Below, in pieces: positions 23,801 to 33,250 of a DNA stretch of 64,000 bases (positions within the stretch are counted from its first letter, which is position 1; every line of letters begins with the position of its first letter). Where the stretch lies: the NCBI GenBank assembly GCA_041392855.1, contig JAWKLD010000001.1:1102001-1166000 (forward strand), read 5' to 3'. Under the pieces are notes generated by a model that searched no databases, was not told the origin of the DNA, and saw only the letters and a list, made by a program, of their open reading frames with translations. Both the position numbers and the translations under genes were made by a program. This DNA is from Flavipsychrobacter sp. Lineage in GTDB: Bacteria; Bacteroidota; Bacteroidia; Chitinophagales; Chitinophagaceae.

Positions 23801-26690
23801 TTGCATTTACTGGTCCGTCAGGTAAACCGTCAGAATAATCTATCCAAGTCCATGAACCATTTTGGTATGTACCACAGTGTACTCTATCCTGACCTGGCGC
23901 ACCGTACCAACTCATACTTGCCCAAGCTCTATAATGACCCGGTGCAAAATATTCTAATGGATCAATACACATATCTACAGGAATGTAATTATTAAATATC
24001 TTACTAGAGTTACCTGCGTTATGATGATAACCCCATGTAGTACCACCATTAAACGTGTAGAAAAAGCTACCATTAGTACCATCCCACAGACCTGACGAAT
24101 AACCAATGATCATATCCTTGTTATTAGGATGAGCTGCATAAGCTGATATTGGTTTATTGCTCGGAATAGCCCAACTTCCCGACAGGTCATTCCAGTTTAG
24201 TGAATTGGTAGATTGATTAATGTTTAATCTGAAAATATGATATCCAGCATAATATTCTCCTTCATAGGTAGTTTTAGGCTTGGTATACCAGCCTGTATGA
24301 AATAGGTGACTGCTACGAATATTACCTACGCCACCTCCAGTATAAGATGAACCGCCTATCAATATATTCTGAGTTTGTCCTCCACCATAGTTCACGATAT
24401 AAGTACCAGATAACTCCTGACGTTTAGCATACTTGGTAAACCAGCCGTCTGCATAAAGACTATTGGTCCAATCCTTATAGTTTAGCATGTTTGATGTCAT
24501 AATACCATTATCAAAAGCAGCAACCATTACATCTCCGCTATGAACATCAGATGTTATACCAAATGATTGGCTACAATCAAATACATCTGTTTTTGCTGTA
24601 GGCTCACATGTTAAGCATTCCCATGATCCATTTCTATATACAGATAATCCTCCGTCATGGCCTGCAAAAAGATCCTCAGTACCATTTCCATTATCATGAA
24701 TATACATGCTTCTAACATCAGCGTGAGTACTACTTACACCCCAACCCGAAGCCACACTTGCTGCGCCTGAATTGCCATTATAAAAAGAATAGAAAGAAAG
24801 ACCATTATGATAAACTCTATTTCCATCTATTTTAGACATCTCCATATCATTGTAGAAATTCCCTCTATTATTAACACCTGAGAAATTCCCCATATCCGTC
24901 CAAGTAGAACCGTAGTCTGTACTTTTTTGAATATGACATGTGCCAGCAAAAAAGTCTGGCATCACTAAAGAATATAAAGTATTAGGAGTTGCAGGAGAAT
25001 AGCCAGCAACAAGATGGTGTATATTAGGCTGTGTCAATGAAACATCATCAACTTTTACACGTTGATAGCCAATATAACCGGCTTTAAATTGCACTTCAAA
25101 TACCAGACGGTTATAATGACCACCGCTAATATTTCCTGTATAAGTAGGTATGTTATAATTTGAAACAAATGTGTTACTACCGTGGCTTGCTATAACAGAA
25201 GGATCGGTATCACTATCATAAAGTGTTATTGGCGTACCAGTACCAGAAGTAAGACAAGAAGGATCGAAAACCCAACCATACTGACTAGACATATCTTTTA
25301 ATTTGATCACTAGTCTAGTATTAACTGGTAAATCTACTTTTGTATTAAAAGTTATCGGCGTATTAACACTACCAAAAACTCCAGGCACCTTTGTTTCCAT
25401 ACACAATCCTTGTAACAAGTTAGTAGGAGACCAATTAAAATAATTTTCTGCAGCGCCATTTACCCACTCCCAAACGCCATCGCCAATAGCTGTATTTTGC
25501 CCCCAAGGACTAAAGCCTAACCAACTACTTGAATTATTAGTAAAGGCACCATTAGTTACTACATCAGTAGTAGCATTAAAAGCACTTGTAGTTAAATTTG
25601 ACGTAATGTTAGTAAATGTAGGAGTGTTAACAATATCTGTACAATTGTCTGTTTTCAATAATAAAGCACTTGTAAAAAAACCATCAAAATTACCTTGTGT
25701 TGTAATAAACATAGGAGCTGGTCTGTAAGGGCTACTAGTAGCTTCTAAAAAAGTGATATTATGGAAACCTTTAAATAGCCTATCAGGGTCAGCATTTAAA
25801 TTTGAATAATCAAGCAATGTTGTTACAAAAGTTCCAGAGTGTATTCTCAACACCTTGTATCTTGTTGTAATAAACACCATTCCGCTTGAAGGGTGGATCT
25901 TCATATCCATAACTTTATCTTCCTTATCCCAATTAAGGCTACCTATTTGTAGACCATTAACAACACTAAATGTTTGTCCATCATCAGGAGATTTCATTAC
26001 AGAGAAAGTTTGATCTGCGCTATGTGTCACCACCTCTTCTGTAGACCCCATAGCTGCGTAAATAACGTGTGGTGTTTGAGAAAAGTCGACAACAAAGCTA
26101 CTAACACCTAGCCCATCAAGTTGGGCATCATTATCAGTAAGACATACCCAACTAGCACCATCATTTGTTGTTTTCCAAATTCCACCAAAGGTATTCGATA
26201 TGTATATCTCATTCTTATTATTTGGGTTAACAAGCACATCAGTTACTCTACCCAAATGAGGAGTGGCCATACCCTGAGGTCCAATAAAGTTCCATGGTTG
26301 ACCTTCATCTTCTCCGCTACAGTTTCTCCAGTAATCTGTTTTAGCATTAGCTCTTTGCTTGAGGGCATAGGCTTCAGAAAAGGAGTGCAACTTACCTGTT
26401 TTTGCATCTAATCGATTCTGCCAGAAAAACTTCCATCGGGCATACCGTTTAGCGTCTCCATCTTCAGCTGTATCCGTTTCCTGAGATTCTGCAAATAGCT
26501 TATCGCAATTTTCTACTATTTGCTTGTAGGTGAGATTGGGGTTGCTTGCATATTGCTTCCATTTAGATGTAGCAACCTCTTTTTCATTTTTTTTGCTTTC
26601 TTTTTGTTGGGCAGTACCCGCCTGAGTAATGAACAACAAGGCAAAGCAGCAGATAAATACCTGCAACCTTTTAAGTTTTCGTAGGTTCAT
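20877..26690 (-). CDS. Giant T9SS-exported protein with BNR/sortilin-like and beta-helix domains
   Basis: A 1937-residue secreted protein. Start ATG 26690 gives a good signal peptide (MNLRKLKRLQVFICCFALLF, cleaved near TAQQ); an upstream in-frame codon at 26759 would add a second hydrophobic stretch and is less likely. Residues about 130-1000 contain BNR/sortilin-like propeller blades (GRVTDVLVNPNNKNEIY, GGIWKTTNDGASW, later LFAGTDIGVYARD and IYATCYGRGAW), interrupted by a carbohydrate-binding-like beta-sandwich. About 1030-1450 form a right-handed parallel beta-helix (VVEPGAVLVVDNATITN, WGGIIIEGN). A Gly-rich hinge, a helical repeat region and a type A sorting domain (HPNPANDYVVI ... GVYFVNVKLQNGK) end the chain. 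Possible roles are adhesion or glycan recognition; no catalytic set is evident. Confidence 0.85.
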   Translation of the reverse strand: MNLRKLKRLQVFICCFALLFITQAGTAQQKESKKNEKEVATSKWKQYASNPNLTYKQIVENCDKLFAESQETDTAEDGDAKRYARWKFFWQNRLDAKTGKLHSFSEAYALKQRANAKTDYWRNCSGEDEGQPWNFIGPQGMATPHLGRVTDVLVNPNNKNEIYISNTFGGIWKTTNDGASWVCLTDNDAQLDGLGVSSFVVDFSQTPHVIYAAMGSTEEVVTHSADQTFSVMKSPDDGQTFSVVNGLQIGSLNWDKEDKVMDMKIHPSSGMVFITTRYKVLRIHSGTFVTTLLDYSNLNADPDRLFKGFHNITFLEATSSPYRPAPMFITTQGNFDGFFTSALLLKTDNCTDIVNTPTFTNITSNLTTSAFNATTDVVTNGAFTNNSSSWLGFSPWGQNTAIGDGVWEWVNGAAENYFNWSPTNLLQGLCMETKVPGVFGSVNTPITFNTKVDLPVNTRLVIKLKDMSSQYGWVFDPSCLTSGTGTPITLYDSDTDPSVIASHGSNTFVSNYNIPTYTGNISGGHYNRLVFEVQFKAGYIGYQRVKVDDVSLTQPNIHHLVAGYSPATPNTLYSLVMPDFFAGTCHIQKSTDYGSTWTDMGNFSGVNNRGNFYNDMEMSKIDGNRVYHNGLSFYSFYNGNSGAASVASGWGVSSTHADVRSMYIHDNGNGTEDLFAGHDGGLSVYRNGSWECLTCEPTAKTDVFDCSQSFGITSDVHSGDVMVAAFDNGIMTSNMLNYKDWTNSLYADGWFTKYAKRQELSGTYIVNYGGGQTQNILIGGSSYTGGGVGNIRSSHLFHTGWYTKPKTTYEGEYYAGYHIFRLNINQSTNSLNWNDLSGSWAIPSNKPISAYAAHPNNKDMIIGYSSGLWDGTNGSFFYTFNGGTTWGYHHNAGNSSKIFNNYIPVDMCIDPLEYFAPGHYRAWASMSWYGAPGQDRVHCGTYQNGSWTWIDYSDGLPDGPVNAIVYDEQSKTLFAGTDIGVYARDVDDPGSAWRCFSKNMPNSMVMDLEISYCTGKIYATCYGRGAWSADLPPSWHTFFANDKGNTEYIQSNTTWSTYQHKEKTVIVQSGSKLTITGCTVAMGRGKHIVVEPGAVLVVDNATITNECNRMWGGIIIEGNPTVDQSQVSVAGEFSPQQGLVIIRNGSNIDNAYVGVYSGGAYYDGDDFPQYFPGKDGGYVWAENSAFHNCRRSVSFAEYGFLQSSTIDNCDFVADAVLNNEVYTNYDDGAVRYGSKDFIAIWASHGVNVLNSRFLNTINPNRPDLRGAGIVSHNAGYTVDGCDFTDLTRGIHAGADFGQVDNIEIKNSNFINLWRSIAARLVNNLIITNNTIEVGEPLDDQLGSVVYTSVGDMEDENNAAFYYDSYGINISHADIFSIQDNTIVEHKVTLPGMPAGQLYAKFGIIINNTNNDPGITNNPGTQYAYRIYRNTVHTDIGITANQDCRGVQIRCNDLTSENELRGILVSEYFTHHNDPNYPPSPGLLSDQGYCLTNTSPAGNLFRTNPICGGEEHIGINAPQPGLNFTYNYHFAGTAYEPVCYTGAPTNMIINANNCMASQNNACPDPLPYVGGGTAGGGGEPKQMTAFSISNISNDIAMADNRLAALNKTIHDGNSQELHEMLETSFYSSSDMAQRLQDAGPYLSDDVMIKAIKHIPAMDMTDIKKVLIANAGLKPAVWNAMSENYPELAVDNDMIAAQKNQSARKLNEGIISDLAYEKSIHTMNLVSRYSDMNEWSKIAKLYADNSQYRMAVPYYLKANDITSAKNAIDKIENEDYKEVAKLYIDRLENNKLNAGISNSEKEILDAIALHPNTRAGEIARMWLAQENGNVVLDLMPMLKTSNNETNEEGGLNNIPNSETINVHPNPANDYVVIANSNAWGAGAVVSVYDVTGRRVVKTIPAPDAKALQVNTSNWISGVYFVNVKLQNGKMINAKFIINR

Positions 26691-26905
26691 AAGAAAAGGG
26701 TTTAGGTTTATAAATAAGACTAACATTAGTAAAAAACTACTGCTAGTCATACTCTGCAAAGTATATACATTTAGTAGAAATCAAGATGCTTGATACAACG
26801 AATGAACATTTTGGTTATACAAAACTCCTATCTCATTCTACAAAGACTTCCTTATCGACTTATAATTACTTACCACTTCTTTAACATCTCTTTTATAAAA
26901 GAAAA

Positions 26906-26936
26906 TTGAATTGTTATAGATAAGTATCTACATTTG
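26906..26936 (+). promoter_or_regulatory. Promoter of the small exported protein gene
   Basis: TTG at 26906-26908, a 20-nt spacer, and TACATTTG at 26929-26936, an exact TAnnTTTG match, 18 nt before ATG 26955. Confidence 0.6.
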
Positions 26937-26954
26937 TATACTACAAGCGTAGAT

Positions 26955-27290
26955 ATGCAAACTAATATTGCAAAAAAGTATAGCATTACATGTAAGGTGC
27001 TCTTTACAGCACTCTTCTTGCTTATTGTTGGTGCTACGCAATCTTCCAATCTAAAGAAGTCTCTAGTTTACGATGATGTAACAGCAGAATTTGTAGCAGA
27101 TCTAGATATTGAAAATGATGACGATAATAGTACTTTAAACTATTTAGACCTACTACCTACTTATTACACAGTATATCACGAAACACCAGAACATTGCCAG
27201 AACATTGTAACAGAAACAGACGATAAGCCAAACTACTGTTCTGACAAACTATACATTCTTTTCCATCGGCTTAAGCTAGATACCGTATAA
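26955..27290 (+). CDS. Small exported protein, unknown, upstream of the RND operon
   Basis: A 111-residue protein. Residues 1-32 form a signal peptide or membrane anchor (KVLFTALFLLIVGATQSS). The mature part is strongly acidic (DDVTAEFVADLDIENDDDN) and ends with two cysteines (EHCQNIV, NYCSDKL) and a short basic helix. No family recognised. ATG 26955 is used because the upstream TTG at 26934 is part of the -7 box. It lies 140 bp before the RND adaptor gene on the same strand, so it may be a periplasmic accessory of that pump, but nothing in the sequence proves it. Confidence 0.65.
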   Translation: MQTNIAKKYSITCKVLFTALFLLIVGATQSSNLKKSLVYDDVTAEFVADLDIENDDDNSTLNYLDLLPTYYTVYHETPEHCQNIVTETDDKPNYCSDKLYILFHRLKLDTV

Positions 27291-27430
27291 GTCCTCCCCC
27301 CTTTTGATCACGTATCAACTGCTATAATAGCAGTCACAAAACTTATTGTACTGCCTACACATATCGCGCAGAAGTTTACTTGCGTCTTTATTGGCATACT
27401 CATCTATTTATTATAATAACTACATAAGTT

Positions 27431-28513
27431 ATGAAGAGAATACTCATGCTTTCGAGCTTGTGTGCGATATTGCTATACACAAGTTGCATGTCTCATCAAG
27501 AAAAAGAAGAAACTGAAACAAAGTTCTTAGTAACAAGTCCATTAAAAACAGACACATCAATTACCAAAGATTACGTTTGCCAAATAAGCGCTGCTCGCCA
27601 TATTGAGCTTCGCGCTCAAGAGCGAGGATATCTACAAGAAATATTAATAGACGAAGGTCAATTTGTAAAAAAAGGACAGCTGCTATTTAGGATAATGCCC
27701 AAGATATATGAGGCTGAGTTTAAAAGCGCTGAGGCTGAAGCTAAAGTGGCAGAAATCGAGTATCAAAACACCAAACGCTTGGCTGACAGTGATATCGTTT
27801 CCGTTAACGAGCTGGCTATGTCTAAAGCAAAATACGACAAAGCAAAAGCTGAATTATCATTAGCCAAGGTTCATCTTGAATTCACAGAAATAAGAGCACC
27901 TTTTGACGGTATCATTGACCGTTTTCATTTAAAACTGGGTAGCCTTGTTGATGAAGGAGATCTGCTATCAACATTATCAGACAATAGCGAGATGTGGGTG
28001 TATTTTAATGTGCCTGAAGCGGAATATCTGGAATATAAATCATCAGAAAAAAACGATACACTGATGAAGGTAAAACTCCTAATGGCTAATAATAAATTAT
28101 TTGACCAAAGTGGCTATGTAAAAGCTATTGAAGCTGACTTTAATAACGAAACGGGCAATATTGCTTTCAGAGCTACATTCCCTAACCCAAAAGGATTACT
28201 AAGACATGGGGAAACAGGCAATATACAAACAAGTATATCTTTCAAAGATGCCCTCTTAATACCACAAAAAACCACTTTTGAGATATTGGACAAGAGGTAT
28301 GTATATGTAATAGATAGAGAAAATAAAGTAAAACTAAAACCTATAGCTGTTGATGCTGAAATGCCTGACCTCTATATTATTTCTGATGATCTAAAAGAAA
28401 CGGATAAAATACTACTAGAAGGTCTTCGTAAGGTAACAGACGGTGCAGAGATACAATACGACTATCAGAAGCCGCGGTCAGTTATCGCCAATCTAAAATT
28501 ATATACAGAATAA
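27431..28513 (+). CDS. RND efflux periplasmic adaptor lipoprotein
   Basis: A 360-residue membrane-fusion protein of the AcrA/MexA type. Lipobox LYTSC with Cys19. Order: barrel-sandwich half (IELRAQERGYLQEILIDEGQ, the lipoyl-like motif), a short alpha-hairpin (about 95-140), the second lipoyl half (FTEIRAPFDGIIDRFHLKLG), then the beta-barrel and membrane-proximal domains. It links the pump to the outer-membrane factor. First gene of a three-gene operon: 21 nt to the pump, then 1 nt to the outer-membrane factor. No clear promoter is seen; a regulator gene is not adjacent. Confidence 0.93.
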   Translation: MKRILMLSSLCAILLYTSCMSHQEKEETETKFLVTSPLKTDTSITKDYVCQISAARHIELRAQERGYLQEILIDEGQFVKKGQLLFRIMPKIYEAEFKSAEAEAKVAEIEYQNTKRLADSDIVSVNELAMSKAKYDKAKAELSLAKVHLEFTEIRAPFDGIIDRFHLKLGSLVDEGDLLSTLSDNSEMWVYFNVPEAEYLEYKSSEKNDTLMKVKLLMANNKLFDQSGYVKAIEADFNNETGNIAFRATFPNPKGLLRHGETGNIQTSISFKDALLIPQKTTFEILDKRYVYVIDRENKVKLKPIAVDAEMPDLYIISDDLKETDKILLEGLRKVTDGAEIQYDYQKPRSVIANLKLYTE

Positions 28514-28534
28514 TTAACCCAGAAAAAATTACAA

Positions 28535-31500
28535 ATGTTTAGAAGATTTATTCACAGGCCCGTGCTTGCGATATCTATATCGCTTGTCATTCTATTTCTG
28601 GGCTTTTTGTCAATGACCAATCTGCCTAAATCTCAGTTCCCTTCCGTTGCACCTCCTATGGTATTGGTAAGTGTAGCCTATCCCGGGGCAAGTGCAGAAG
28701 TTTTGGTCAATTCAGTACTCATACCTATGGAGCGCTCTATTAATGGTGTACCAGGTATGCGTTATATGACCTCTGATGCCACTAGTGCAGGAGAAGCAAC
28801 TATTCAAGTTGTATTTAACCTAGGTACAGACCCCAACCAAGCAGTAGTAAATGTTAAGAACCGTATAGAACAGGTAACAAACAGGTTACCAGAGCTCGTG
28901 CAAAGGGAGGGTATTATAGTAAACTATGTTCAGCCCAATATGTTGATGTATGTAAACCTGTATAGCAATGATAAAAATACAGATGAGAAGTTTCTGTATA
29001 ACTATGCAAGTGTTAACGTATTACCTGAACTACAAAGAATAACAGGGGTTGCTAGTGCAAAAATATTGGGCAGCAGGCAGTTTGCAATGCGTGTATGGCT
29101 TAAACCAGACAGAATGAGAGCTTACAACGTATCAACTGAAGAGGTAATGAAAGCCTTGAGCGAGCAAAGTATAATAGGATCCCCCGGAAGAATTGGACGT
29201 AGTGATGGCAAGCGATCTCAATCACTTGAATATGTTTTAACTTATGAAGGAAGATTCAACAAACCTGAACAATATGAGAAAGTTATCATAAGAGCTACAC
29301 CAGACGGAGAAGAACTATATTTAAAAGACATAGCAGATATAGAGTTAGGTAGTGAATTTTATGACATATACTCTAACTTAAACAATAAGCCTTCAGCAGC
29401 TATAGTACTAAAACAAAACTACGGTAGTAATGCCAGCCAAGTAATAGAGCAACTCAAAGAAAAACTAAAAGAAATTAAGGCTAGTTCCTTTCCTCCAGGA
29501 ATGGATTATGAAATAAGTTATGATGTATCACACTTCCTAGATGCGTCGATAGAAAAGGTGATCCATACTTTAATAGAAGCATTTATCCTTGTAGCCTTGG
29601 TGGTATTTCTTTTCTTGGGCGACTGGCGATCTACCCTTATACCTACTATTGCAGTGCCGGTATCTCTTGTTGGAGCCTTTATGTTCATGCAACTGTTTGG
29701 ACTAACCATTAACCTTATTACCCTTTTTGCACTTGTACTTGCAATTGGTATTGTTGTTGATGATGCGATAGTGGTAGTAGAGGCAGTACACGCCAAAATG
29801 GAAGAAGAACATCTTTCTCCATACAAAGCTGTAAAAAAGGTCCTCAAGGAAATAAGTGGTGCGGTTATCGCCATCACACTTTTAATGACGGCTGTATTTG
29901 TACCAGTAACATTTATGACTGGCCCTGTGGGTATATTCTATAGACAGTTTGCAATAACCATGGCCACATCTATCGTATTGTCAGGCATAGTGGCATTAAC
30001 CTTAACACCTGTTCTCTGCGCTATGATACTGAAAAACGATCATGGCAAACCTAAAAAGAAAACGCCTATAGATAAATTCATTAGTCTGTTCAACAGAGTA
30101 TTCGAGAGGCTAACGGGCAAGTACGTGAAACTTTTAAATGTTATTGTCAGCAGGAGGGTAATTACATTTGGTATACTAGCAGCTTTTTGTGCTGGGATAT
30201 TTTTTACAACTAAAAAACTGCCATCAGGATTTATCCCAGCTGAGGATCAGGGCATGGTATATGCTATTATTCAAACTCCACCTGGCTCAACATTGGAGCG
30301 AACTAATGACATCTCTCGTCAGCTACAACATATAGCAGAAGAAGTAGAAGGTATACAATCGGTTTCAGCATTGGCTGGTTATGAGGTATTGACAGAAGGT
30401 CGTGGTTCTAATGCGGGTACATGTTTGATCAACTTAAAAAACTGGTCAGACAGAAAACATAACGCTAAAGAGATCATAGAAGAATTAGAAGAAAGATCGA
30501 AAGAAATACCTGGTGCAACGATTGAGTTTTTCCAACCACCAGCCGTACCTGGCTATGGTGCTGCCGGAGGTTTCTCTTTAAGACTATTGGACAAAACAAA
30601 TACCGGAAACTACAAGTCCTTTGAGAAAGTAAATGACGAATTTATGAAAGAGCTCAAGAAACGTAAAGAACTTTCGGGACTATTCACCTTTTTTGCTGCT
30701 AACTATCCGCAGTATGAACTAGAGATAGACAACAAAGTAGCTATGCAAAAAGGGGTATCTATAGGTAACGCTATGGATGCTTTATCTATTCTTATCGGGA
30801 GCACTTATGAACAAGGTTTTATACGCTTTGGGCAATTCTACAAAGTATATGTGCAAGCTGCACCTGAATATAGAAAACTACCGCAAGACCTCTTGGACCT
30901 ATATGTAAAAAACGATAGAGATGAAATGGTTCCCTACTCTGCTTTTATGAAAATAAAGAAGAAACAAGGTTTAAACGAGATCACTCGATATAACATGTAC
31001 ACATCTTCTGCCATAAATGGATCGCCAGCAAAAGGCTATAGTTCAGGTGAGGCTATTGCGGCTATTCAAGAAGTAGCAAGTAAAACATTACCTCGTGGTT
31101 ATGATATTGATTGGGTAGGCTTATCCAAAGATGAAACAAACCGAGGAAACGAAGCACTGTACATCTTCCTCATAGTGCTAGGCTTTGTTTATTTAGTATT
31201 AGCAGCCCAGTACGAAAGTTTCATCATTCCGTTGTCAGTAATTCTTTCACTACCTGCAGGCGTATTTGGAGCATTTATTTTATTAAAGATCATGGGTCTC
31301 GCAAATGATATATATGCACAAATAGGACTAATAATGCTTGTAGGGCTACTTGGCAAGAATGCGGTACTAATAGTTGAGTTTGCAGTACAAAAACACCAAC
31401 AAGGGGCTACAATACTAAAGGCAGCCATTGAAGGTGCTAAGGTTCGTTTTCGTCCAATATTGATGACATCGTTTGCGTTTATTGCTGGCTTGATACCATT

Positions 31501-31696
31501 AGTTGTAGCTACAGGTCCTGGGGCAGTTGGCAATAGGACAATAGGTACAGCTGCTGCCGGTGGCATGCTACTGGGAACTGTATTTGGGGTCATTATAGTG
31601 CCTGGCTTGTATTACATCTTTGGCAGGCTTGCCGAGGGACGTACATTAATAAAAAATGAAGATGAAAATCCTTTAACAGAAGAAATCGTAGAATAA
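28535..31696 (+). CDS. RND efflux pump, HAE-1 (AcrB/MexB) family
   Basis: A 1053-residue inner-membrane proton-driven pump. The N-terminal MFRRFIHRPVLAISISLVI helix, two large periplasmic porter loops and 12 transmembrane helices are all evident. The proton-relay pair Asp409-Asp410 in GIVVDDAIVVVEAV aligns with Asp407-Asp408 of AcrB, so it is drug or lipophile type rather than heavy-metal type. Length is normal. It acts as a trimer with the adaptor upstream and the outer-membrane factor downstream. Substrates cannot be read from the sequence. Confidence 0.95.
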   Translation: MFRRFIHRPVLAISISLVILFLGFLSMTNLPKSQFPSVAPPMVLVSVAYPGASAEVLVNSVLIPMERSINGVPGMRYMTSDATSAGEATIQVVFNLGTDPNQAVVNVKNRIEQVTNRLPELVQREGIIVNYVQPNMLMYVNLYSNDKNTDEKFLYNYASVNVLPELQRITGVASAKILGSRQFAMRVWLKPDRMRAYNVSTEEVMKALSEQSIIGSPGRIGRSDGKRSQSLEYVLTYEGRFNKPEQYEKVIIRATPDGEELYLKDIADIELGSEFYDIYSNLNNKPSAAIVLKQNYGSNASQVIEQLKEKLKEIKASSFPPGMDYEISYDVSHFLDASIEKVIHTLIEAFILVALVVFLFLGDWRSTLIPTIAVPVSLVGAFMFMQLFGLTINLITLFALVLAIGIVVDDAIVVVEAVHAKMEEEHLSPYKAVKKVLKEISGAVIAITLLMTAVFVPVTFMTGPVGIFYRQFAITMATSIVLSGIVALTLTPVLCAMILKNDHGKPKKKTPIDKFISLFNRVFERLTGKYVKLLNVIVSRRVITFGILAAFCAGIFFTTKKLPSGFIPAEDQGMVYAIIQTPPGSTLERTNDISRQLQHIAEEVEGIQSVSALAGYEVLTEGRGSNAGTCLINLKNWSDRKHNAKEIIEELEERSKEIPGATIEFFQPPAVPGYGAAGGFSLRLLDKTNTGNYKSFEKVNDEFMKELKKRKELSGLFTFFAANYPQYELEIDNKVAMQKGVSIGNAMDALSILIGSTYEQGFIRFGQFYKVYVQAAPEYRKLPQDLLDLYVKNDRDEMVPYSAFMKIKKKQGLNEITRYNMYTSSAINGSPAKGYSSGEAIAAIQEVASKTLPRGYDIDWVGLSKDETNRGNEALYIFLIVLGFVYLVLAAQYESFIIPLSVILSLPAGVFGAFILLKIMGLANDIYAQIGLIMLVGLLGKNAVLIVEFAVQKHQQGATILKAAIEGAKVRFRPILMTSFAFIAGLIPLVVATGPGAVGNRTIGTAAAGGMLLGTVFGVIIVPGLYYIFGRLAEGRTLIKNEDENPLTEEIVE

Positions 31697-31697
31697 A

Positions 31698-33137
31698 ATG
31701 TTTAGTAAAAAACAATATACATACATTCTAACAGCATGCCTGATACTAACATTTCAGGCATGCAAAGCTCCTTCTGTAATAGAAGCGAAGCTGAACAAAA
31801 CTATTCCAAAGACATATGCGACAGGTACAGTAGATACTACCAATTCAGCAACAATGAATTGGAGAACATATTTTACTGACCCTTATCTGCAAACACTGAT
31901 AGACACTGCATTAAATAAAAACCAAGAGTTATTAATAACATTTCAGGAGATACAAATTAGCCGTAACGAGGTAAGGGCTAAAAAAGGTAAATACCTACCC
32001 GAAGTAAACATTGGCGCTGCAGGTGGAATAAATAAAGTTTCTAGATATACAAACATTGGTGCGCTTGAGAAAAATGTAGAAATAGAACCGGGAAAGGAAA
32101 CACCAGAACCGCTACAAGATTACTTAGTTGGTTTAGATGCATCTTGGGAAGTTGATATTTGGAAAAAGCTACGTAATGCTAAAAAGGCAGCCGTTGCCAG
32201 ATACTTATCTTCTATTGAGGGTAAAAACTTTATAGTTACAAACCTAATTTCGGAAATAGCACGTTCCTATTACGAGCTCTTGGCATTAGACAATCAACTA
32301 AACATCCTAGATAGGAATATAGCGATACAAAGCAATGCGCTAAATATTGTAAAGATTCAAAAAGATGCAGCAAAAGCAAACGAACTGGCTGTTCGCAGGT
32401 TTGAAGCAGAGGTATTAAAAACAAAAGGCCTGAGATATGCAATACTACAACGTATAACAGAAACAGAAAACAGAATAAATTTTCTTGCAGGTAGATACCC
32501 ACAACACATAGAAAGAAGTTCTGAAAAGTTTGTAGATGCAGAATTGATAAATGCTAAAGCAGGTATACCTGTGCAATTATTAAGTAACCGCCCCGATATA
32601 AAGCAGGCGGAGCTTGCACTGAAGGCGGCAAAATTGGATGTAAAATCTGCAAAGGCAGCATTCTACCCTTCTTTGCGTATTACGGGAGGTGTTGGCGTAC
32701 AAGCTTATAATGCAGTTTACTTAATTAAAAAGCCTGAGTCACTTATATTCTCGCTGGTGGGAGATTTAGCAGCACCTCTTATTAATAGGAATGAGATAAA
32801 AGCCAAATATCTGAATGCCAATGCTAAACAACAACAAGCCATCTATAGCTATGAGCAAACTATACTAAAAGCATATAACGAGGTTGCTAATCAGTTATCT
32901 AAAATCAATAACCTTAATAACAGTTACGAGATAAAAACACAACAAGTAGGCGCACTCACAGAATCAATTAACATATCTGTAAAGCTGTTCAAATCTGCAC
33001 GTGCCGACTACATGGAAGTATTACTTACACAACGCGATGCTGTAGAAGCAAAGTTTGAAATGGTAGAACTAAAGATGCAGCAAATGAATGCTATGGTTAA
33101 TATCTATCAATCACTTGGCGGAGGATGGAGTCAATAA
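31698..33137 (+). CDS. Outer membrane factor lipoprotein of the RND pump (OprM/NodT type)
   Basis: A 479-residue lipoprotein of the RND-type outer-membrane factor family. Lipobox TFQAC with Cys22. The family signature MNWRTYFTDPYLQTLIDTAL near 55 and the repeat RPDIKQAELALKAAKLDVKSAKAAFYPSL near 300 are clear. It forms the TolC-like channel that completes the tripartite pump. Its ATG follows the pump stop codon by one base, so translation is probably coupled. A terminator follows about 115 bp later. Confidence 0.94.
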   Translation: MFSKKQYTYILTACLILTFQACKAPSVIEAKLNKTIPKTYATGTVDTTNSATMNWRTYFTDPYLQTLIDTALNKNQELLITFQEIQISRNEVRAKKGKYLPEVNIGAAGGINKVSRYTNIGALEKNVEIEPGKETPEPLQDYLVGLDASWEVDIWKKLRNAKKAAVARYLSSIEGKNFIVTNLISEIARSYYELLALDNQLNILDRNIAIQSNALNIVKIQKDAAKANELAVRRFEAEVLKTKGLRYAILQRITETENRINFLAGRYPQHIERSSEKFVDAELINAKAGIPVQLLSNRPDIKQAELALKAAKLDVKSAKAAFYPSLRITGGVGVQAYNAVYLIKKPESLIFSLVGDLAAPLINRNEIKAKYLNANAKQQQAIYSYEQTILKAYNEVANQLSKINNLNNSYEIKTQQVGALTESINISVKLFKSARADYMEVLLTQRDAVEAKFEMVELKMQQMNAMVNIYQSLGGGWSQ

Positions 33138-33250
33138 TATAAAGCAAGAGTTACACCAATTTAAAAAAGTGAATTACCAAATAGTTAATGCTTCATAAGA
33201 GAGAGGTTGGAACATAGAGATAGTCTTATCTCTATAGTGTTGATTTTAAA

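Noticed and set aside
27318..27334. Short dyad ACTGCT / AGCAGT after the small exported protein gene
   Set aside because: Only 6 bp and no T tract; too weak for a terminator.
29518..29877. Antisense frame of 119 codons inside the RND pump gene
   Set aside because: Shadow of a strongly conserved membrane-protein coding region; composition (Thr/Ser/Ile) is that of a reverse-frame artefact.
31189..31593. Antisense frame of 134 codons inside the RND pump gene
   Set aside because: Same reason: reverse-frame shadow of transmembrane helices with no independent evidence.
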